DNA of 64,000 nucleotides from Bradyrhizobium nivariense (GCF_029846715.1 NZ_JARVWW010000008.1:1-64000), one strand, 5' to 3'. Counted from the first letter of the stretch, positions 50,799 to 62,042 are shown. The notes: generated from the letters alone by a model not told the origin. Translations and numbers: made by a program.

Positions 50799-51982
50799 TT
50801 GCCGACATCGAGATCGCCGCCGACGGCGTCGTTCGCCAGGCCGACGGCGATCCCGACCGGTTCGACGCCTTCATTCCCTCGCCTTGCGTGCAGAACCACG
50901 CCGCCAATCTGATGCCGCTTGCGGACGGCGATCTGGCCTGCGTCTGGTTCGGCGGCACGCAGGAGGGCATGTCGGACATCTCGGTGTATTTTTCGCGCCT
51001 GGCCCACGGCGCGACGCAGTGGTCGCGCGCCGAAAGGCTGTCCGACGACAAGGCGCGTTCGGAGCAGAACCCGGTGCTGTTTCCCGCGCCCGACGGCGCG
51101 CTATGGCTGATGTGGACGGCGCAGCTGGCGGGAAACCAGGACACCGCCCTGATCCGCCGCCGCCTCTCCCGCGACAACGGCAAGAGCTGGGGCCCGATCG
51201 AGACGCTGTTTCCCGAGCACCGCGGCCGCGGCACCTTCATCCGCCAGCCGATCGTCGTGCTCGACAATGGCGACTGGCTGCTGCCGGTGTTTTATTGTCA
51301 CAGCACGCCGGGACGGAAATGGAACGGCGACGAGGACACCAGCGCGGTGAAGATCTCGTCGGATTCCGGCGCGACCTGGCGCGACGTCGACGTCCCCGGC
51401 AGCCGCGGCTGCGTGCACATGTGCATCGCGCGCCTCGACGACGGTTCGCTGCTCGCGCTGTATCGCAGCCGCTGGGCGGACAACATCTACCAGAGCCGGT
51501 CCACCGATCATGGCCAGACCTGGTCGGCACCTGTTACGACCGTGCTTCTCAACAACAATTCCTCGATCCAGGTCACGCGGCTCGCCAACGGTCATCTTGC
51601 GCTCGTGTTCAACGATTCGAGCGCCAATGACGCGACCGGACGCCGTCTCTCGCTGTATGACGAGATCGAGGACGACCTTCCCCCCGTGATCGCCGGCGAT
51701 GGCAGAAGTGCGGATGGACGCACCGCATTCTGGGGCGCGCCGCGGGCGCCGATGACGCTGGCCGTCTCGGCCGATGGCGGACGAAGCTGGACCAGGCGCA
51801 ACGTCGAGACCGGCGACGGATATTGCATGACCAACAATTCGCGCGAGCAGACCAATCGCGAGCTGTCCTACCCGTCCGTCAAGCAGACCGCCGACGGCGC
51901 GATCCACATGGCGTTCACCTTCCATCGCCGCGCAATCAAGTACGTGCGCGTGACCGAGCCATGGGTCACGAGAACTGGGTGA
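50795..51982 (+). CDS. Sialidase/neuraminidase-like beta-propeller protein
   Basis: The 395-residue protein without signal peptide has repeated Asp-box-like turns: SRDNGKSWGPIE, SSDSGATWRDVD, STDHGQTWSAPV and SADGGRSWTRRN. These mark the sialidase superfamily fold. FGGTQEGMSDISVYFSR and RQPIVVLDNGDWLLPVFY belong to the exo-alpha-sialidase-like group of unknown specificity. It starts by overlapping the symporter stop and is followed 20 bp later by an SDR. Cytoplasmic location suggests it works on an imported, perhaps phosphorylated or lactone substrate rather than on host glycans. Confidence 0.82.
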   Translation: MIADIEIAADGVVRQADGDPDRFDAFIPSPCVQNHAANLMPLADGDLACVWFGGTQEGMSDISVYFSRLAHGATQWSRAERLSDDKARSEQNPVLFPAPDGALWLMWTAQLAGNQDTALIRRRLSRDNGKSWGPIETLFPEHRGRGTFIRQPIVVLDNGDWLLPVFYCHSTPGRKWNGDEDTSAVKISSDSGATWRDVDVPGSRGCVHMCIARLDDGSLLALYRSRWADNIYQSRSTDHGQTWSAPVTTVLLNNNSSIQVTRLANGHLALVFNDSSANDATGRRLSLYDEIEDDLPPVIAGDGRSADGRTAFWGAPRAPMTLAVSADGGRSWTRRNVETGDGYCMTNNSREQTNRELSYPSVKQTADGAIHMAFTFHRRAIKYVRVTEPWVTRTG

Positions 51983-52002
51983 GGCCGACCGGGACTGAGA
52001 TC

Positions 52003-52683
52003 ATGGACAAGAGGCCCCACGCACTCGTCACCGGCGCCAGCTCCGGGATTGGCGCGGCGATCGTCGAGCGCCTGCTGCGCGACGGCTGGCGCGTCACCGG
52101 GATCAGCCGACGGCCCGCGCCGTTCGACCACCCGGCGTTCGATCATTTGTCACTCGACCTCGCCGATATTGAGGCCATCGCGGCCGCCGTCGCGGACATC
52201 GTGCCGACCGCGCTCGTTCATGCCGCCGGCATGCTCAAGGTCGGGCAGCTCGGATCGCTCGACCATGACGAGGGCGCTGCGATGTGGCGGCTGCATGTCG
52301 ACGTCGCCGAGCGCCTCGCCAACGCGCTGGCACCGCGCCTCAAGCAGGGCGGGCGCATCGTCTTCATCGGCAGCCGCACCGCATCGGGCGCGTCCGGCCG
52401 CGGGCAATATGCCGCGACGAAGGCGGCGCTGGTGGCGCTGGCGCGGTCATGGGCGATCGAGCTCGCACCGCGCGGCGTCACCGTCAACGTGGTTGCGCCG
52501 GCAGCGACCGAGACGCCGATGCTGAAGGATCCCTCGCGCGCCGATGTCGCGCCCAAACTGCCGCCGATCGGCCGCTACATCCGCGCCGACGAAGTCGCCC
52601 ACGCGGTGGCATTCCTGCTCTCGGCGGACGCCGCCGCCATCACCGGACAGCAACTCGTGATCTGCGGCGGCAGCTCGCTGTGA
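52003..52683 (+). CDS. SDR-family oxidoreductase
   Basis: The 226-residue short-chain dehydrogenase has TGASSGIGAAIVERLL, HAAG, catalytic serine in FIGSRTASGASG and Y/K in GQYAATKAAL. ITGQQLVICGGSSL closes it. At 226 residues it is shorter than the two SDRs near 20 kb. It is third in the symporter operon and probably oxidises or reduces the compound released by the sialidase-like enzyme. Confidence 0.85.
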   Translation: MDKRPHALVTGASSGIGAAIVERLLRDGWRVTGISRRPAPFDHPAFDHLSLDLADIEAIAAAVADIVPTALVHAAGMLKVGQLGSLDHDEGAAMWRLHVDVAERLANALAPRLKQGGRIVFIGSRTASGASGRGQYAATKAALVALARSWAIELAPRGVTVNVVAPAATETPMLKDPSRADVAPKLPPIGRYIRADEVAHAVAFLLSADAAAITGQQLVICGGSSL

Positions 52684-52701
52684 GTTGGAAGCAAAACAAC
52701 G

Positions 52702-52870
52702 CGGGAAGCTCGTCTGAGGCCATCCTTCGAGACGCCCGCCTGCGGCGGGCCCTCAGGATGAGGTCGGGCTTCGCGGCGAGATATCAGACCCTCATGGTGA
52801 GGAGCCCGCCAAAGCGGGCGTTCCGGACGATGCTCTGCATCGCCGGGCGAACCATGCAGGCCGAGCACGT
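52702..52870 (-). repeat. Inverted repeat D, right copy
   Basis: This is a reverse-complement copy of 49026-49170 with a few substitutions and a ~24-bp insertion near its right end. It follows the SDR stop by 19 bp. Together the two copies give an inverted-repeat pair enclosing about 3.5 kb. Confidence 0.8.
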
Positions 52871-52915
52871 CCGGCAATCTCTCCGCTGCCCTCTACGATA
52901 GCCCTGCCCTCCTCG

Positions 52916-54103
52916 CTAGACGATGCCGCCTTGTCGGAGCGCCGCGATCGCGGCCTTGTCGTAGCCGAGCTCAGTCAGGATAAGATCGGTATGCTCGCCG
53001 AGCGTCGGTGGGCGCGTCGCGATTTCGCCGGGCGTTTCCGAGAGGCGGACGGCGGCGCGTGTCACCGGTGCGGGCTTCGGCAAGCCGGGATAATCGACAT
53101 CCTGCATGAAGCCGGCGGCACGGATGTGCGGATGATCCAGCGCCTGTTGCGGGCTCAGCACGGGGCCGGTCGGAATCATGGCCTTGCCCAGGGTGTCGAC
53201 GGCCTCCTGCGTGGTGCGCTCGGCGCACCAGCGCGCCATCCGTTCGCTGATGACGGCGCCGTTGTTGCCGCGGCTGATGTCGTCGGCAAAGCGCGGATCG
53301 TTCAGCCACAACTCCTCCTCGCCCATCAGCTTCGCCCAGCGCTTGAACAGCGGATGCCCCGTGACCTGGCACAGCACCCAGCCGTCGCTGGTACGGTAGA
53401 TGTCGGCGGGCGCCGCGGTCTGGCCGAGATTGCCTGATGGCACGCGATTGACGTTGATAACAGCCTGCTCGATCAGCGTGGCATTGGTGAATGACAAAGC
53501 GGTTGCGAGCAATGCGCCCTCGACGATCTGCCCGCGTCCGGATCTGCCGCGCTCGATCAGCGCGGCGAGCGTGCCGAACGCGCAATGCAGCGCGGTGCCG
53601 AAATCGACCCAGTTGACCGCGGCCCGGTAAGGCGGATCGCCGGCGCCCGTCATGTACACCGCGCCCGACATGACCTGCCCGACACCGTCGAAGCCGACGC
53701 GGTCGGACCACGGCCCCGGCCCGCCGAACGCGGTTGCCGTCGTCAGGATGATGTCGGGCTTGATCGCCTTGAGCGAGTCGTAGTCGAGCTTCATCGCGCG
53801 CAGGGTCTGCGGCGGCAGATTGGCGACGACGACGTCCGCAGTCGCAACCAGGCGGCGCATCACCTCCTGCCCTTCCGGCTTCATCGGATCGAGCGTGAGG
53901 CACTTCTTGTTGCGATTGACCTGAAGGAACAGCGCGCCTTCGCCACCCTCGCCGACCGGCGCCACGAAGCGGTCCTCACTGCCGTCGCGCTTCTCCACGC
54001 GAATGACCTCGGCGCCGAATTCAGCCAGCAAGGTGGCGCAATAGGGCCCTGCGATATAGCGCCCGAAATCGAGAACGCGTACGCCATCCAGAACTCCCCC
54101 CAT
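52916..54103 (-). CDS. CaiB/BaiF-family CoA transferase
   Basis: The 395-residue class III CoA transferase has LDGVRVLDFGRYIAGPYCATLLAEFGAEVIRVE in its start and VNRNKKCLTLDPMKPEGQEV after it. The conserved aspartate is in NWVDFGTALHCAFGTLAAL. It moves CoA between carboxylic acids (formyl-CoA, carnitine or bile-acid type reactions). AAGGAAAGAG lies before its start. It is convergent with the SDR operon and stands alone. Confidence 0.88.
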   Translation of the reverse strand: MGGVLDGVRVLDFGRYIAGPYCATLLAEFGAEVIRVEKRDGSEDRFVAPVGEGGEGALFLQVNRNKKCLTLDPMKPEGQEVMRRLVATADVVVANLPPQTLRAMKLDYDSLKAIKPDIILTTATAFGGPGPWSDRVGFDGVGQVMSGAVYMTGAGDPPYRAAVNWVDFGTALHCAFGTLAALIERGRSGRGQIVEGALLATALSFTNATLIEQAVINVNRVPSGNLGQTAAPADIYRTSDGWVLCQVTGHPLFKRWAKLMGEEELWLNDPRFADDISRGNNGAVISERMARWCAERTTQEAVDTLGKAMIPTGPVLSPQQALDHPHIRAAGFMQDVDYPGLPKPAPVTRAAVRLSETPGEIATRPPTLGEHTDLILTELGYDKAAIAALRQGGIV

Positions 54104-54270
54104 GGTTCTCTTTCCTTGTGTGCTTTTGTCAGATTACAGGGAATGGTCGCCTCGACAAGGTAGCAACCGGCATCATGCCCTGCCTTAAGATGTGATCGGC
54201 CAACAGTTCGGCTGGCGGAAATTGTGCTCTAGTATGACTTTGCCCGTCATCCTACCCGAGAGCCGCATCC

Positions 54271-54981
54271 ATGCCTCAACAATTCGATCGGTCTGCAGAA
54301 GACCTCGGCAACGCGATCCATTTCGAGCACGTCAACATCCAGGTCCCGGATCAGCGCCTCGCCACCCTGTTCTACGTCACGGGCCTCGGGCTCACCCGCG
54401 ATCCCTACCTGATGGTGTCCGACACCAACATGTGGATCAATGCCGGACGGAGCCAGTTTCATTTGCCGAACGGCAAGCCGCAGGTGCTGCGCGGTCATAC
54501 CGGGCTGGTCATTGCGGGCCGCGAAGCGCTGCTCGCGCGATTGGCGTCGGTGGCCAAAAAGCTCGAAGGCACGGCGTTCGCCTTCGCCGAGCACAACGAC
54601 CATGTCGAGGCGATTTGTCCGTGGGGCAACCGCATGCGCATCCATCAACCGGATGCGGCGCGCTTCGGGCGCATCGCGCTCGGCATTCCCTATGTCGAAT
54701 TCGACGTGCCGGTGGGATCCGCAGCTCGCATCTGCGCCTTCTACCCTGAAGTCAATTTGATCTCGCGCGAGGACAATCGATACCAGTACCGGTTTTGCGA
54801 CATCGTCGATCTCGACAGCGGCAAGCCGCTGTTCACGGTCGAGCACGAGGTGCGCAGCGCAACCCACCCGATGTTCATGCGGCCGATGGTCAATCGCAAT
54901 CCAGCGATCAACAACCGCAACTACGCTTCCGGCCATGATCAGTCATCCTGGGCGATGGGGCCGGATCAGTACGAGGGATAG
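54271..54981 (+). CDS. VOC-family protein
   Basis: The 236-residue protein has FEHVNIQVPDQRLATLFYVTGLGLTRDPY as first strand-helix unit and matching histidine/glutamate positions (FHLPNGKPQ; RMRIHQPD). A second domain starts at IPYVEFDVP. The C-terminal 45 residues (MRPMVNRNPAINNRNYASGHD) are not part of the usual fold. Divergent from the CoA transferase across 167 bp. The substrate is unknown. Confidence 0.72.
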   Translation: MPQQFDRSAEDLGNAIHFEHVNIQVPDQRLATLFYVTGLGLTRDPYLMVSDTNMWINAGRSQFHLPNGKPQVLRGHTGLVIAGREALLARLASVAKKLEGTAFAFAEHNDHVEAICPWGNRMRIHQPDAARFGRIALGIPYVEFDVPVGSAARICAFYPEVNLISREDNRYQYRFCDIVDLDSGKPLFTVEHEVRSATHPMFMRPMVNRNPAINNRNYASGHDQSSWAMGPDQYEG

Positions 54982-54987
54982 GCAATA

Positions 54988-55057
54988 GCCAAATCCCGCG
55001 AGCCAACTCCCACGTGCCAACTCCCACGTGCCAAGTCCCGCGTGCCAAGTCCCGCGC
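54988..55057. repeat. Tandem 14-bp repeat, five units
   Basis: Five consecutive 14-bp units of GCCAAsTCCCrCGT occur: GCCAAATCCCGCGA, then GCCAACTCCCACGT twice, GCCAAGTCCCGCGT and GCCAAGTCCCGCGC. The two middle units are identical. It begins 7 bp after the VOC gene stop and is a minisatellite-type array with CACGTG-like centres. Confidence 0.9.
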
Positions 55058-55099
55058 CTGGCAACGGCAACGTCCGGATGACCGAAGTCTCGGTTGCAG

Positions 55100-55124
55100 G
55101 GCGGCCCCGCTGAGCGGGGCCGCC
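55100..55124. terminator. Strong hairpin downstream of the VOC gene and porin operon
   Basis: The perfect 12-bp stem GGCGGCCCCGCT/AGCGGGGCCGCC lies between two convergent genes. There is no T-run. It could end or protect both messages. Confidence 0.5.
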
Positions 55125-55191
55125 GCATGTTGCGTGCGCTCCGGTGGGACGGGCATGCCCCACCTTTCGCATCAGACGGGTGAGCATCCCG

Positions 55192-56538
55192 TCAGAAGTG
55201 GACCTCGGTCCGCATACCAAGAACCACGGCATTGTCGGTCTTCACGCCCACGGCGTTATAGCCGCGCCCGCCGGGATTGATCACATACTGTGCGTCGAAC
55301 TTGAGATTCAGCCAGCCGGTCGCCTGCCATCCGTACCAGACTTCGATCGGAACTTCGTTGCCGCCGGCATTGGGGCTGAGGGCGGCCGTGTTCACGTGGG
55401 TCGTGCCCACCGCGAAGCCGACTTCGTCCTGGGGACGCCAAGTGAACGTTCCGGTATGCCGGAAGCCCAGGGCGATCTGGTAGTCCTGGTACGACGTCCG
55501 GTGATCGGCGACGGTGGTATTGAGGAAGGTGTACCAACCCACCGCACCCGGACCGTCCACGGTCAATCGCTGCAGGATCGACTCGTAAACACCGTAGCGG
55601 CCACGTTGATCGCTGAGATTTTGATCCGGCACGCCACCGATGCCCGGGATCGTGCTGACAACACCGGGAAGGCCGCCATCAATGGACGAGGCGCTGTCGT
55701 ACCAGCCGCCAACTCTCCAGGTCCCGGTCAAGGGCCCCTTCGGCGTCCAGACCAACTCCACCGGCACCATCACACCACTGGCGGGGTTCGAGGCGGGGAT
55801 GCCCGGCAAGAAGTAGATGCCGGGGTCCGACGTGGTCAGGTAACCCGGATTGGCGTCGTAGACGCCGACCGAGATCGTGAACTCCGGCGCGATCTTGTAG
55901 TGGACGACACCGGCCCACTGGCTCACCGGCCAGTTGTAGATGTACCCGCCCTGGATGTTGCCGGGCTGGCCGCCGCAGAAGGTCAGGTTGATGAACTCGC
56001 ACAGACCGAAGAAGAAGTCGGAGCCGACCGGAAGACGGCCGCCTTTTAGTTCGAGGCGGTCATCGAACAGCTTCTGCGAGTAATAGAGCTGGGTCAGGCG
56101 CAGGATATTGCCGCGGCCGAACACTTCGTTGGTCAGCTGCAAGGCGGGAATGCCCGCCTCGGTATTCAGATTTTTGCCGAAACGATCGACCAGCGTGAGG
56201 CCGACCGTGCCGCCGGGGATGCCGGCAAGTTTTCCCATGTCCAGCTTCGCGCCAAACCACAACTGACCGGCGTTGGCTGCGGTGTTCCTGCTTCCACCCG
56301 ACAGGTTACCGACGGATTCGTTACCGAGCGTCAGGCCGATATCGATGCCCTGCTCCTTGAGCTTGGTCCTGCCGAGATCGCCGAACAGATACGGTCTCGT
56401 CCAGAAATCGTCAGCCGCATAGGGAACAGGAGCAGCCTTCGTCGAAAAATCGGCCGCATATACCGCACCGCCAAGCAGCGATGAGAAAGCAATCCCCACA
56501 CCGCACGCACATGCAGTGTTCACAAACCTGCGCAACAT
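55192..56538 (-). CDS. OprB-family carbohydrate-selective porin
   Basis: The 448-residue outer-membrane protein has a signal peptide (1-28, cleaved near VYA-A). It shows the OprB pattern: an early YLFGDLGRTKLKEQGIDIGL segment, many short beta strands, GRLPVGSDFFFGLCEFINLTFCGG and a final aromatic residue (GMRTEVHF) typical of barrel proteins. It follows an ABC permease gene by 151 bp on the same strand, so the operon seems to include its own outer-membrane entry for the sugar. Confidence 0.85.
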   Translation of the reverse strand: MLRRFVNTACACGVGIAFSSLLGGAVYAADFSTKAAPVPYAADDFWTRPYLFGDLGRTKLKEQGIDIGLTLGNESVGNLSGGSRNTAANAGQLWFGAKLDMGKLAGIPGGTVGLTLVDRFGKNLNTEAGIPALQLTNEVFGRGNILRLTQLYYSQKLFDDRLELKGGRLPVGSDFFFGLCEFINLTFCGGQPGNIQGGYIYNWPVSQWAGVVHYKIAPEFTISVGVYDANPGYLTTSDPGIYFLPGIPASNPASGVMVPVELVWTPKGPLTGTWRVGGWYDSASSIDGGLPGVVSTIPGIGGVPDQNLSDQRGRYGVYESILQRLTVDGPGAVGWYTFLNTTVADHRTSYQDYQIALGFRHTGTFTWRPQDEVGFAVGTTHVNTAALSPNAGGNEVPIEVWYGWQATGWLNLKFDAQYVINPGGRGYNAVGVKTDNAVVLGMRTEVHF

Positions 56539-56689
56539 TTGTCTCGTCCTCCCGCCGTTTCAGGCCTTGTCATCCTTGCCTCACGTTCCCCGCCCAAGCC
56601 ATCAAGCCTGGAACGCGTTCCTTCCCCAGCCCACACCGCCGCAGCCGCGCGCCACGAAGCTGCTTTGTGCCGACTTGAGCCTGGATCCG

Positions 56690-57744
56690 TCATGCCTGGT
56701 CGCCCGTTCTCGCCGGCAGCGCATCCGCGCTGCGCGGTGCTGCGCCCTGCTGTTTTTCAAGTATCGATCTCGGCGTCGTGCGGGCGAGGCCGGCCAGCGC
56801 CATCTTGCGCCGCCGTCGGGCCTGCAATTGATGATCCGCCAGCACGCCGAGCAAAATCACCGTCCCCATCACCGCGAAGTTCAGTGAATTGGGAATGCCC
56901 AGGATGTTCACGAGGTTCTGCAGCACCTGCAGCAACGCCGTCCCCAGCACGATACCGAGAATTGAGCCCTCGCCGCCGCGCAGGCTGCACCCGCCCAGGA
57001 CCGCAGCCGCGATCGCGTAGAGCTCGTAGAAATTGCCGAACGAGCTCGGAGACACTGAGTTCGTGTAGAACACGAACAAGACTGTCGAAACGCCGGCGAG
57101 CCCGCCGCTGACGATATAGGCGGTTGCGATCACGATATTTGTATTGATGCCCGAGAAGCGCGCCGCCTCCTCGTTTTTGCCGACGGCATAAAGCCAGCGC
57201 CCGTAGACCGAACGGTGCAGCAGCACGCCGAGAATCAGCGCAAGGATGATGAGGAGGATGAAGGTGTTCGGGACGCCCGCCACATTGCCGGAGGCGATGT
57301 CGCTCAGTGTCCCGGCTTCGTCGCCGTAGCCGAAGCCGCGTGTCGAATCGGTCGTATAGTAGCGCGCGGCTCCGCGATAGATCAGCAACCCGCACAGGGT
57401 CACGATGAAGGGCTGCATTTTCAGCCGCGTGATCAGGAAGCCCTGGATGCCGCCCAGCGCCAGCCCGCCCAGCAGCACGGCCAACAGCGCGATGGGCCAG
57501 GGAACTTCATAAGTCGTCAGAAGGTCGACGAATACGACGCCGAGCAGCGCGAACATCGAGCCGAGCGAAAGGTCGATGCCGCCGGTGATGATCACGAGCC
57601 CCTCGCCAAGAGCGAACACACCGAAGAGGCCGATCAGGTTGGCCATGTTCAGCAAGTTCACCAGCGACAGGAAGGCCGGATTGATCGCGCCCGTGATCGC
57701 GGCGATCACCACCAGCAGCAACCCGAGGCCGAGTTCTTTCTTGA

Positions 57745-57748
<4 letters not shown>
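56690..57748 (-). CDS. Ribose-type sugar ABC transporter permease
   Basis: The 352-residue CUT2 permease has about ten spans and the signature EGLVIITGGIDLSLGSMFAL. AAAVLGGCSLRGGEGSILGIVLG is the second family motif. The C-terminal 35 residues are polar and basic (HQLQARRRRKMALAGL). It overlaps the ATPase gene by 4 bp. Confidence 0.92.
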
Positions 57749-59271
<1,523 letters not shown>

Positions 59272-59334
59272 TCTCCGCTTCCTCCCGCCCAAAGCCCGGC
59301 CACCGTGGCAGCCGGGCCGTGAAGCACGCTGAAG

Positions 59335-60306
59335 TCACTTCTTCAGCAGCTCCTTCAGATGAGCGGTAAACTCTGCGACGTTGGACTTGCTGATCACTTG
59401 GGTCGGCACGATCAGCTTGCTATCAGCCGGGATCCAGGACTTGTCGCCGTTCAGCGTCTTGATGATGTTGGTGGCGGAGAGATACCCGAACTCGTACGGC
59501 TGCTGCACGACAGTGGACTCGATTGTGCCGTCGGATATTCCCCGCAGCGTGCGCTGATCCTCGTCGAAGCCGACGATCTTCACCTTGCCGGCCTTGCCAG
59601 CCGCTTTGACCGCGTCATAGATCAGCGGAGTCTCGTAGCTCCAAAGACCGGACAACAGCGCGATGTCAGGATATTTGACGAGCACGTTCTCCATATTCGC
59701 CTTGGCCTTGGCGAAGTCCACCTGGTCGGTGAACACGTCGACCAGCTCGACCTTGGTGCCGGCGATCGCCTCCTTGATACCCTGCACCCGCTCGCGGGCG
59801 TTGTCCGCGTCCATCGTGCCGACGAACAGCGCGATCTTGCCGCCGTTCGGCAACGCCTTCTTGATCTCCTCGCCTGCCTGCCGCCCGGCCGCGACGTTGT
59901 CGGTGCCGATATAGGCGAGACGCTTACTCTGGGGCGCGTCGCTATCCGTCGTGATCAACACGGTCTTGGCCGCGACCTTGTTGAGCTCTTCGGTTGCGTG
60001 CGGCGCATCGTCGACAGAGATGGAGATGCCGGCGACGCCGCGCACCAGCAGGTCGTCCAGCTCGCGCCGCTGACCCGCCGCCGTCGCTTCGTTAGTCACT
60101 ATCAACTGGATATCGAATTCCGGATGCTCTTTCTGAGCCTTCTCGAGCCCGCGGCCGGCGATGGTCCAGAAATCGGCCGCGGCATTGGTGACCAGCGCAA
60201 TGGTCTTTTTCTGCTGGGCCTGCGCCATCCCCGTGGCCATTGCCAGCGCAGCGGCGGTCGCCAGCAGCGGCACCATCAATTTCTTCATCGAAGCGTTCAT
60301 ATACAT
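59335..60306 (-). CDS. Ribose-type sugar ABC transporter substrate-binding protein
   Basis: The 323-residue receptor has a signal peptide (ending MAQA-Q, about residue 30) and the sugar-binding segments IALVTNAAADFWTIAGRGLEK, ISISVDDAPHATEEL, LITTDSDAPQSKRLAYIGTD and VKIVGFDEDQRTLRGI. The DSDAP..KR..YIGTDN motif is typical of ribose/xylose receptors. It is first gene of the receptor, ATPase, permease, porin operon. Its start could be MYMNASMKK at 60306 or the third methionine (60288). Confidence 0.9.
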   Translation of the reverse strand: MYMNASMKKLMVPLLATAAALAMATGMAQAQQKKTIALVTNAAADFWTIAGRGLEKAQKEHPEFDIQLIVTNEATAAGQRRELDDLLVRGVAGISISVDDAPHATEELNKVAAKTVLITTDSDAPQSKRLAYIGTDNVAAGRQAGEEIKKALPNGGKIALFVGTMDADNARERVQGIKEAIAGTKVELVDVFTDQVDFAKAKANMENVLVKYPDIALLSGLWSYETPLIYDAVKAAGKAGKVKIVGFDEDQRTLRGISDGTIESTVVQQPYEFGYLSATNIIKTLNGDKSWIPADSKLIVPTQVISKSNVAEFTAHLKELLKK

Positions 60307-60354
60307 CTCCCTTGGTCACCCCATGGGGGCTACACAGCGCTTTGCGCCTTATTT

Positions 60355-60458
60355 TATTTACACAGCGAAGAAATGCCGAAGAGCGAATCATCCGATACGG
60401 GATGTACTTGGGCCTTCTTCAAGCCTAGATAGTACACATGGTACGATGTTAGTAAATA
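60355..60458. promoter_or_regulatory. Divergent control region with TATTTAC/GTAAATA inverse pair
   Basis: The 245 bp between receptor and ROK genes are AT-richer than elsewhere. TATTTAC (60355-60361) and its exact inverse GTAAATA (60452-60458) are about 90 bp apart. GTACCATGTGTAC (60433-60445, minus strand) is a near-palindrome next to the second. ROK repressors bind such A/T-rich inverted sites, and the spacing would fit a DNA loop covering both promoters. This is inference from motif and position. Confidence 0.45.
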
Positions 60459-60551
60459 TGGCCCAATTCAACAGCCGCCCGATGTGCTTTTTCGATCACA
60501 CTACCGGCTCCGGACCGCTATTAATTTCAGATTTCGAATTAAAGGGACAAC

Positions 60552-61814
60552 ATGGTTGACCAAGCTGAGCCGCCGAGACGTGTCTCGACCCTGGCCCGCG
60601 GATCGAGCCGCGGCCGCGTCGTCGAGGTCTTGCGCCGTCAGGGGCCGTTGCCGCGCGTCGAGCTCGCCCGCACTACAGGGCTGAGCTTCCCCGCTATTTC
60701 GGGCCTGACGTCGAGACTGATCGCGGAAGAGTTGCTGTGCGAGACCGAGACAGCGGCGACCTCGTGGTCGGACGACACCGACGAAGAGGATGCGGACGGG
60801 CTGAATGGCCGTCGCCGTGGCCGGCCGGCCGTGCTGCTGACCCTGAACCCGGAGTTCGGGCGCATCATCGCGGTCTCTATCCGCATGAACCTGATTGAGA
60901 CGCTGATCGCGGATTTCAGAGGCTCCGGCGTGGCGCAGTCGCGACTTGCGCTCCCGACGCGCGCGCTCGATGCAGCTGCGCTGTGCGATCTCGTGATCGC
61001 GCAGATCAATGCGATGCTCGATGCGACAGCGACGCCGCGCCATCAGCTGCTGGGAATCGGAATTGCGCTGCAGGGCATCGTGAACGCCGACACCGGCTGG
61101 ACGCTGTGGAGTCCGGCGTTGTCGATCACCGACGTCGATCTGGCGACGCCGACACGTCAGGCGTTCGGTGTCGAGGTCGTGATGGCGAACGACGCTGTCG
61201 CAGTTGCGCTGGCCCTCACCGCCGCTGAACCGGCATTGGCGCAGGGCCTCTCAGCCACGATCATGGTCGGTCACGGCATCGGAATGGGCGTCGTCGTCGA
61301 CGGTGAAGCGCGCGGGGGCGCCGGCAGCGAGATCGGCCATGTCAAGCTGGCGCCGGACGGTCCGCAATGCCGCTGCGGCCAGCGCGGCTGCATCGAGGCC
61401 TATCTCGCCGACTATGCGCTCTACCGCGACGCCCGCACCTTTCTCGACCTGCCGCCGGCGGACTCGCAGCAACCGTCCGAGGCGCAGATGGCGCTGCTGC
61501 GCGAGCGAGCACTGGGCGGCGACCCCCGCCTCAAGCACCTGTTCCAGCAGGCAGGTCGCGCGCTTGCGGAGGCGGTCGCCGCAACGATATCGGTGCTGCG
61601 CCCACACCATGTGATCCTGGCGGGCCCCGGCCTGCATGCATTCGACATGATGCGCGGCGCCTATGAGGAGCGGCTTGAGCAAGCGGTGTTGCCATCGCTG
61701 CTCAAGTCCACGACGATCTATCTGCGTCCAAGCGAGTCGGCGGCAATTGTCGACGGCATGGTGCGGCGAACGTTGGGGGTCGTGGACCGAAACCACATGG
61801 AAGCGACAGAGTAA
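60552..61814 (+). CDS. ROK-family transcriptional regulator
   Basis: The 420-residue protein has a winged-helix domain at about 20-75 (GRVVEVLRRQGPLPRVELAR, TTGLSFPAISGLTSRLI). A ROK sugar-binding domain follows with GIGIALQGIVNADTG, the GHGIGMGVVVDGEARGGAG loop and the zinc motif GHVKLAPDG...CRCGQRGCIEAY. An acidic segment (SDDTDEEDADG, about 72-82) lies between the domains. It is divergent from the ABC/porin operon and most likely represses it until the imported sugar binds. Confidence 0.9.
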   Translation: MVDQAEPPRRVSTLARGSSRGRVVEVLRRQGPLPRVELARTTGLSFPAISGLTSRLIAEELLCETETAATSWSDDTDEEDADGLNGRRRGRPAVLLTLNPEFGRIIAVSIRMNLIETLIADFRGSGVAQSRLALPTRALDAAALCDLVIAQINAMLDATATPRHQLLGIGIALQGIVNADTGWTLWSPALSITDVDLATPTRQAFGVEVVMANDAVAVALALTAAEPALAQGLSATIMVGHGIGMGVVVDGEARGGAGSEIGHVKLAPDGPQCRCGQRGCIEAYLADYALYRDARTFLDLPPADSQQPSEAQMALLRERALGGDPRLKHLFQQAGRALAEAVAATISVLRPHHVILAGPGLHAFDMMRGAYEERLEQAVLPSLLKSTTIYLRPSESAAIVDGMVRRTLGVVDRNHMEATE

Positions 61815-62042
61815 GTACCGGAGGCAGGTCCTGGTCGTCCGCCGCGCGATGGGTTCGCGCAGCGCGCAGACGAGCGCGAGTGGAAGGTCTATTGCGCACT
61901 GGGTACGGCCGCCCGTGCTCGCCCGAAATTGCCGCCGATTCCGCGGCGCTCGGCGCTGACCGCGATTTGTGCACCGTCGCCAAACTTCGCAATTATCCCG
62001 CCGCCACCGCGCGCCTCGCGGAAGCGCGCTTCCGCATGAGCG
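61815..62042. other. Non-coding stretch between convergent genes
   Basis: This 228-bp spacer lies between the ROK gene and the DAHP synthase gene. No open frame with family likeness, no clear terminator and none of the known repeats was found in it. Confidence 0.4.

Noticed and set aside
54988..55057. Short repeats taken at first for a CRISPR array
   Set aside because: Units of 14 bp are directly abutting with no spacers and no cas genes are present, so it is a simple tandem repeat.
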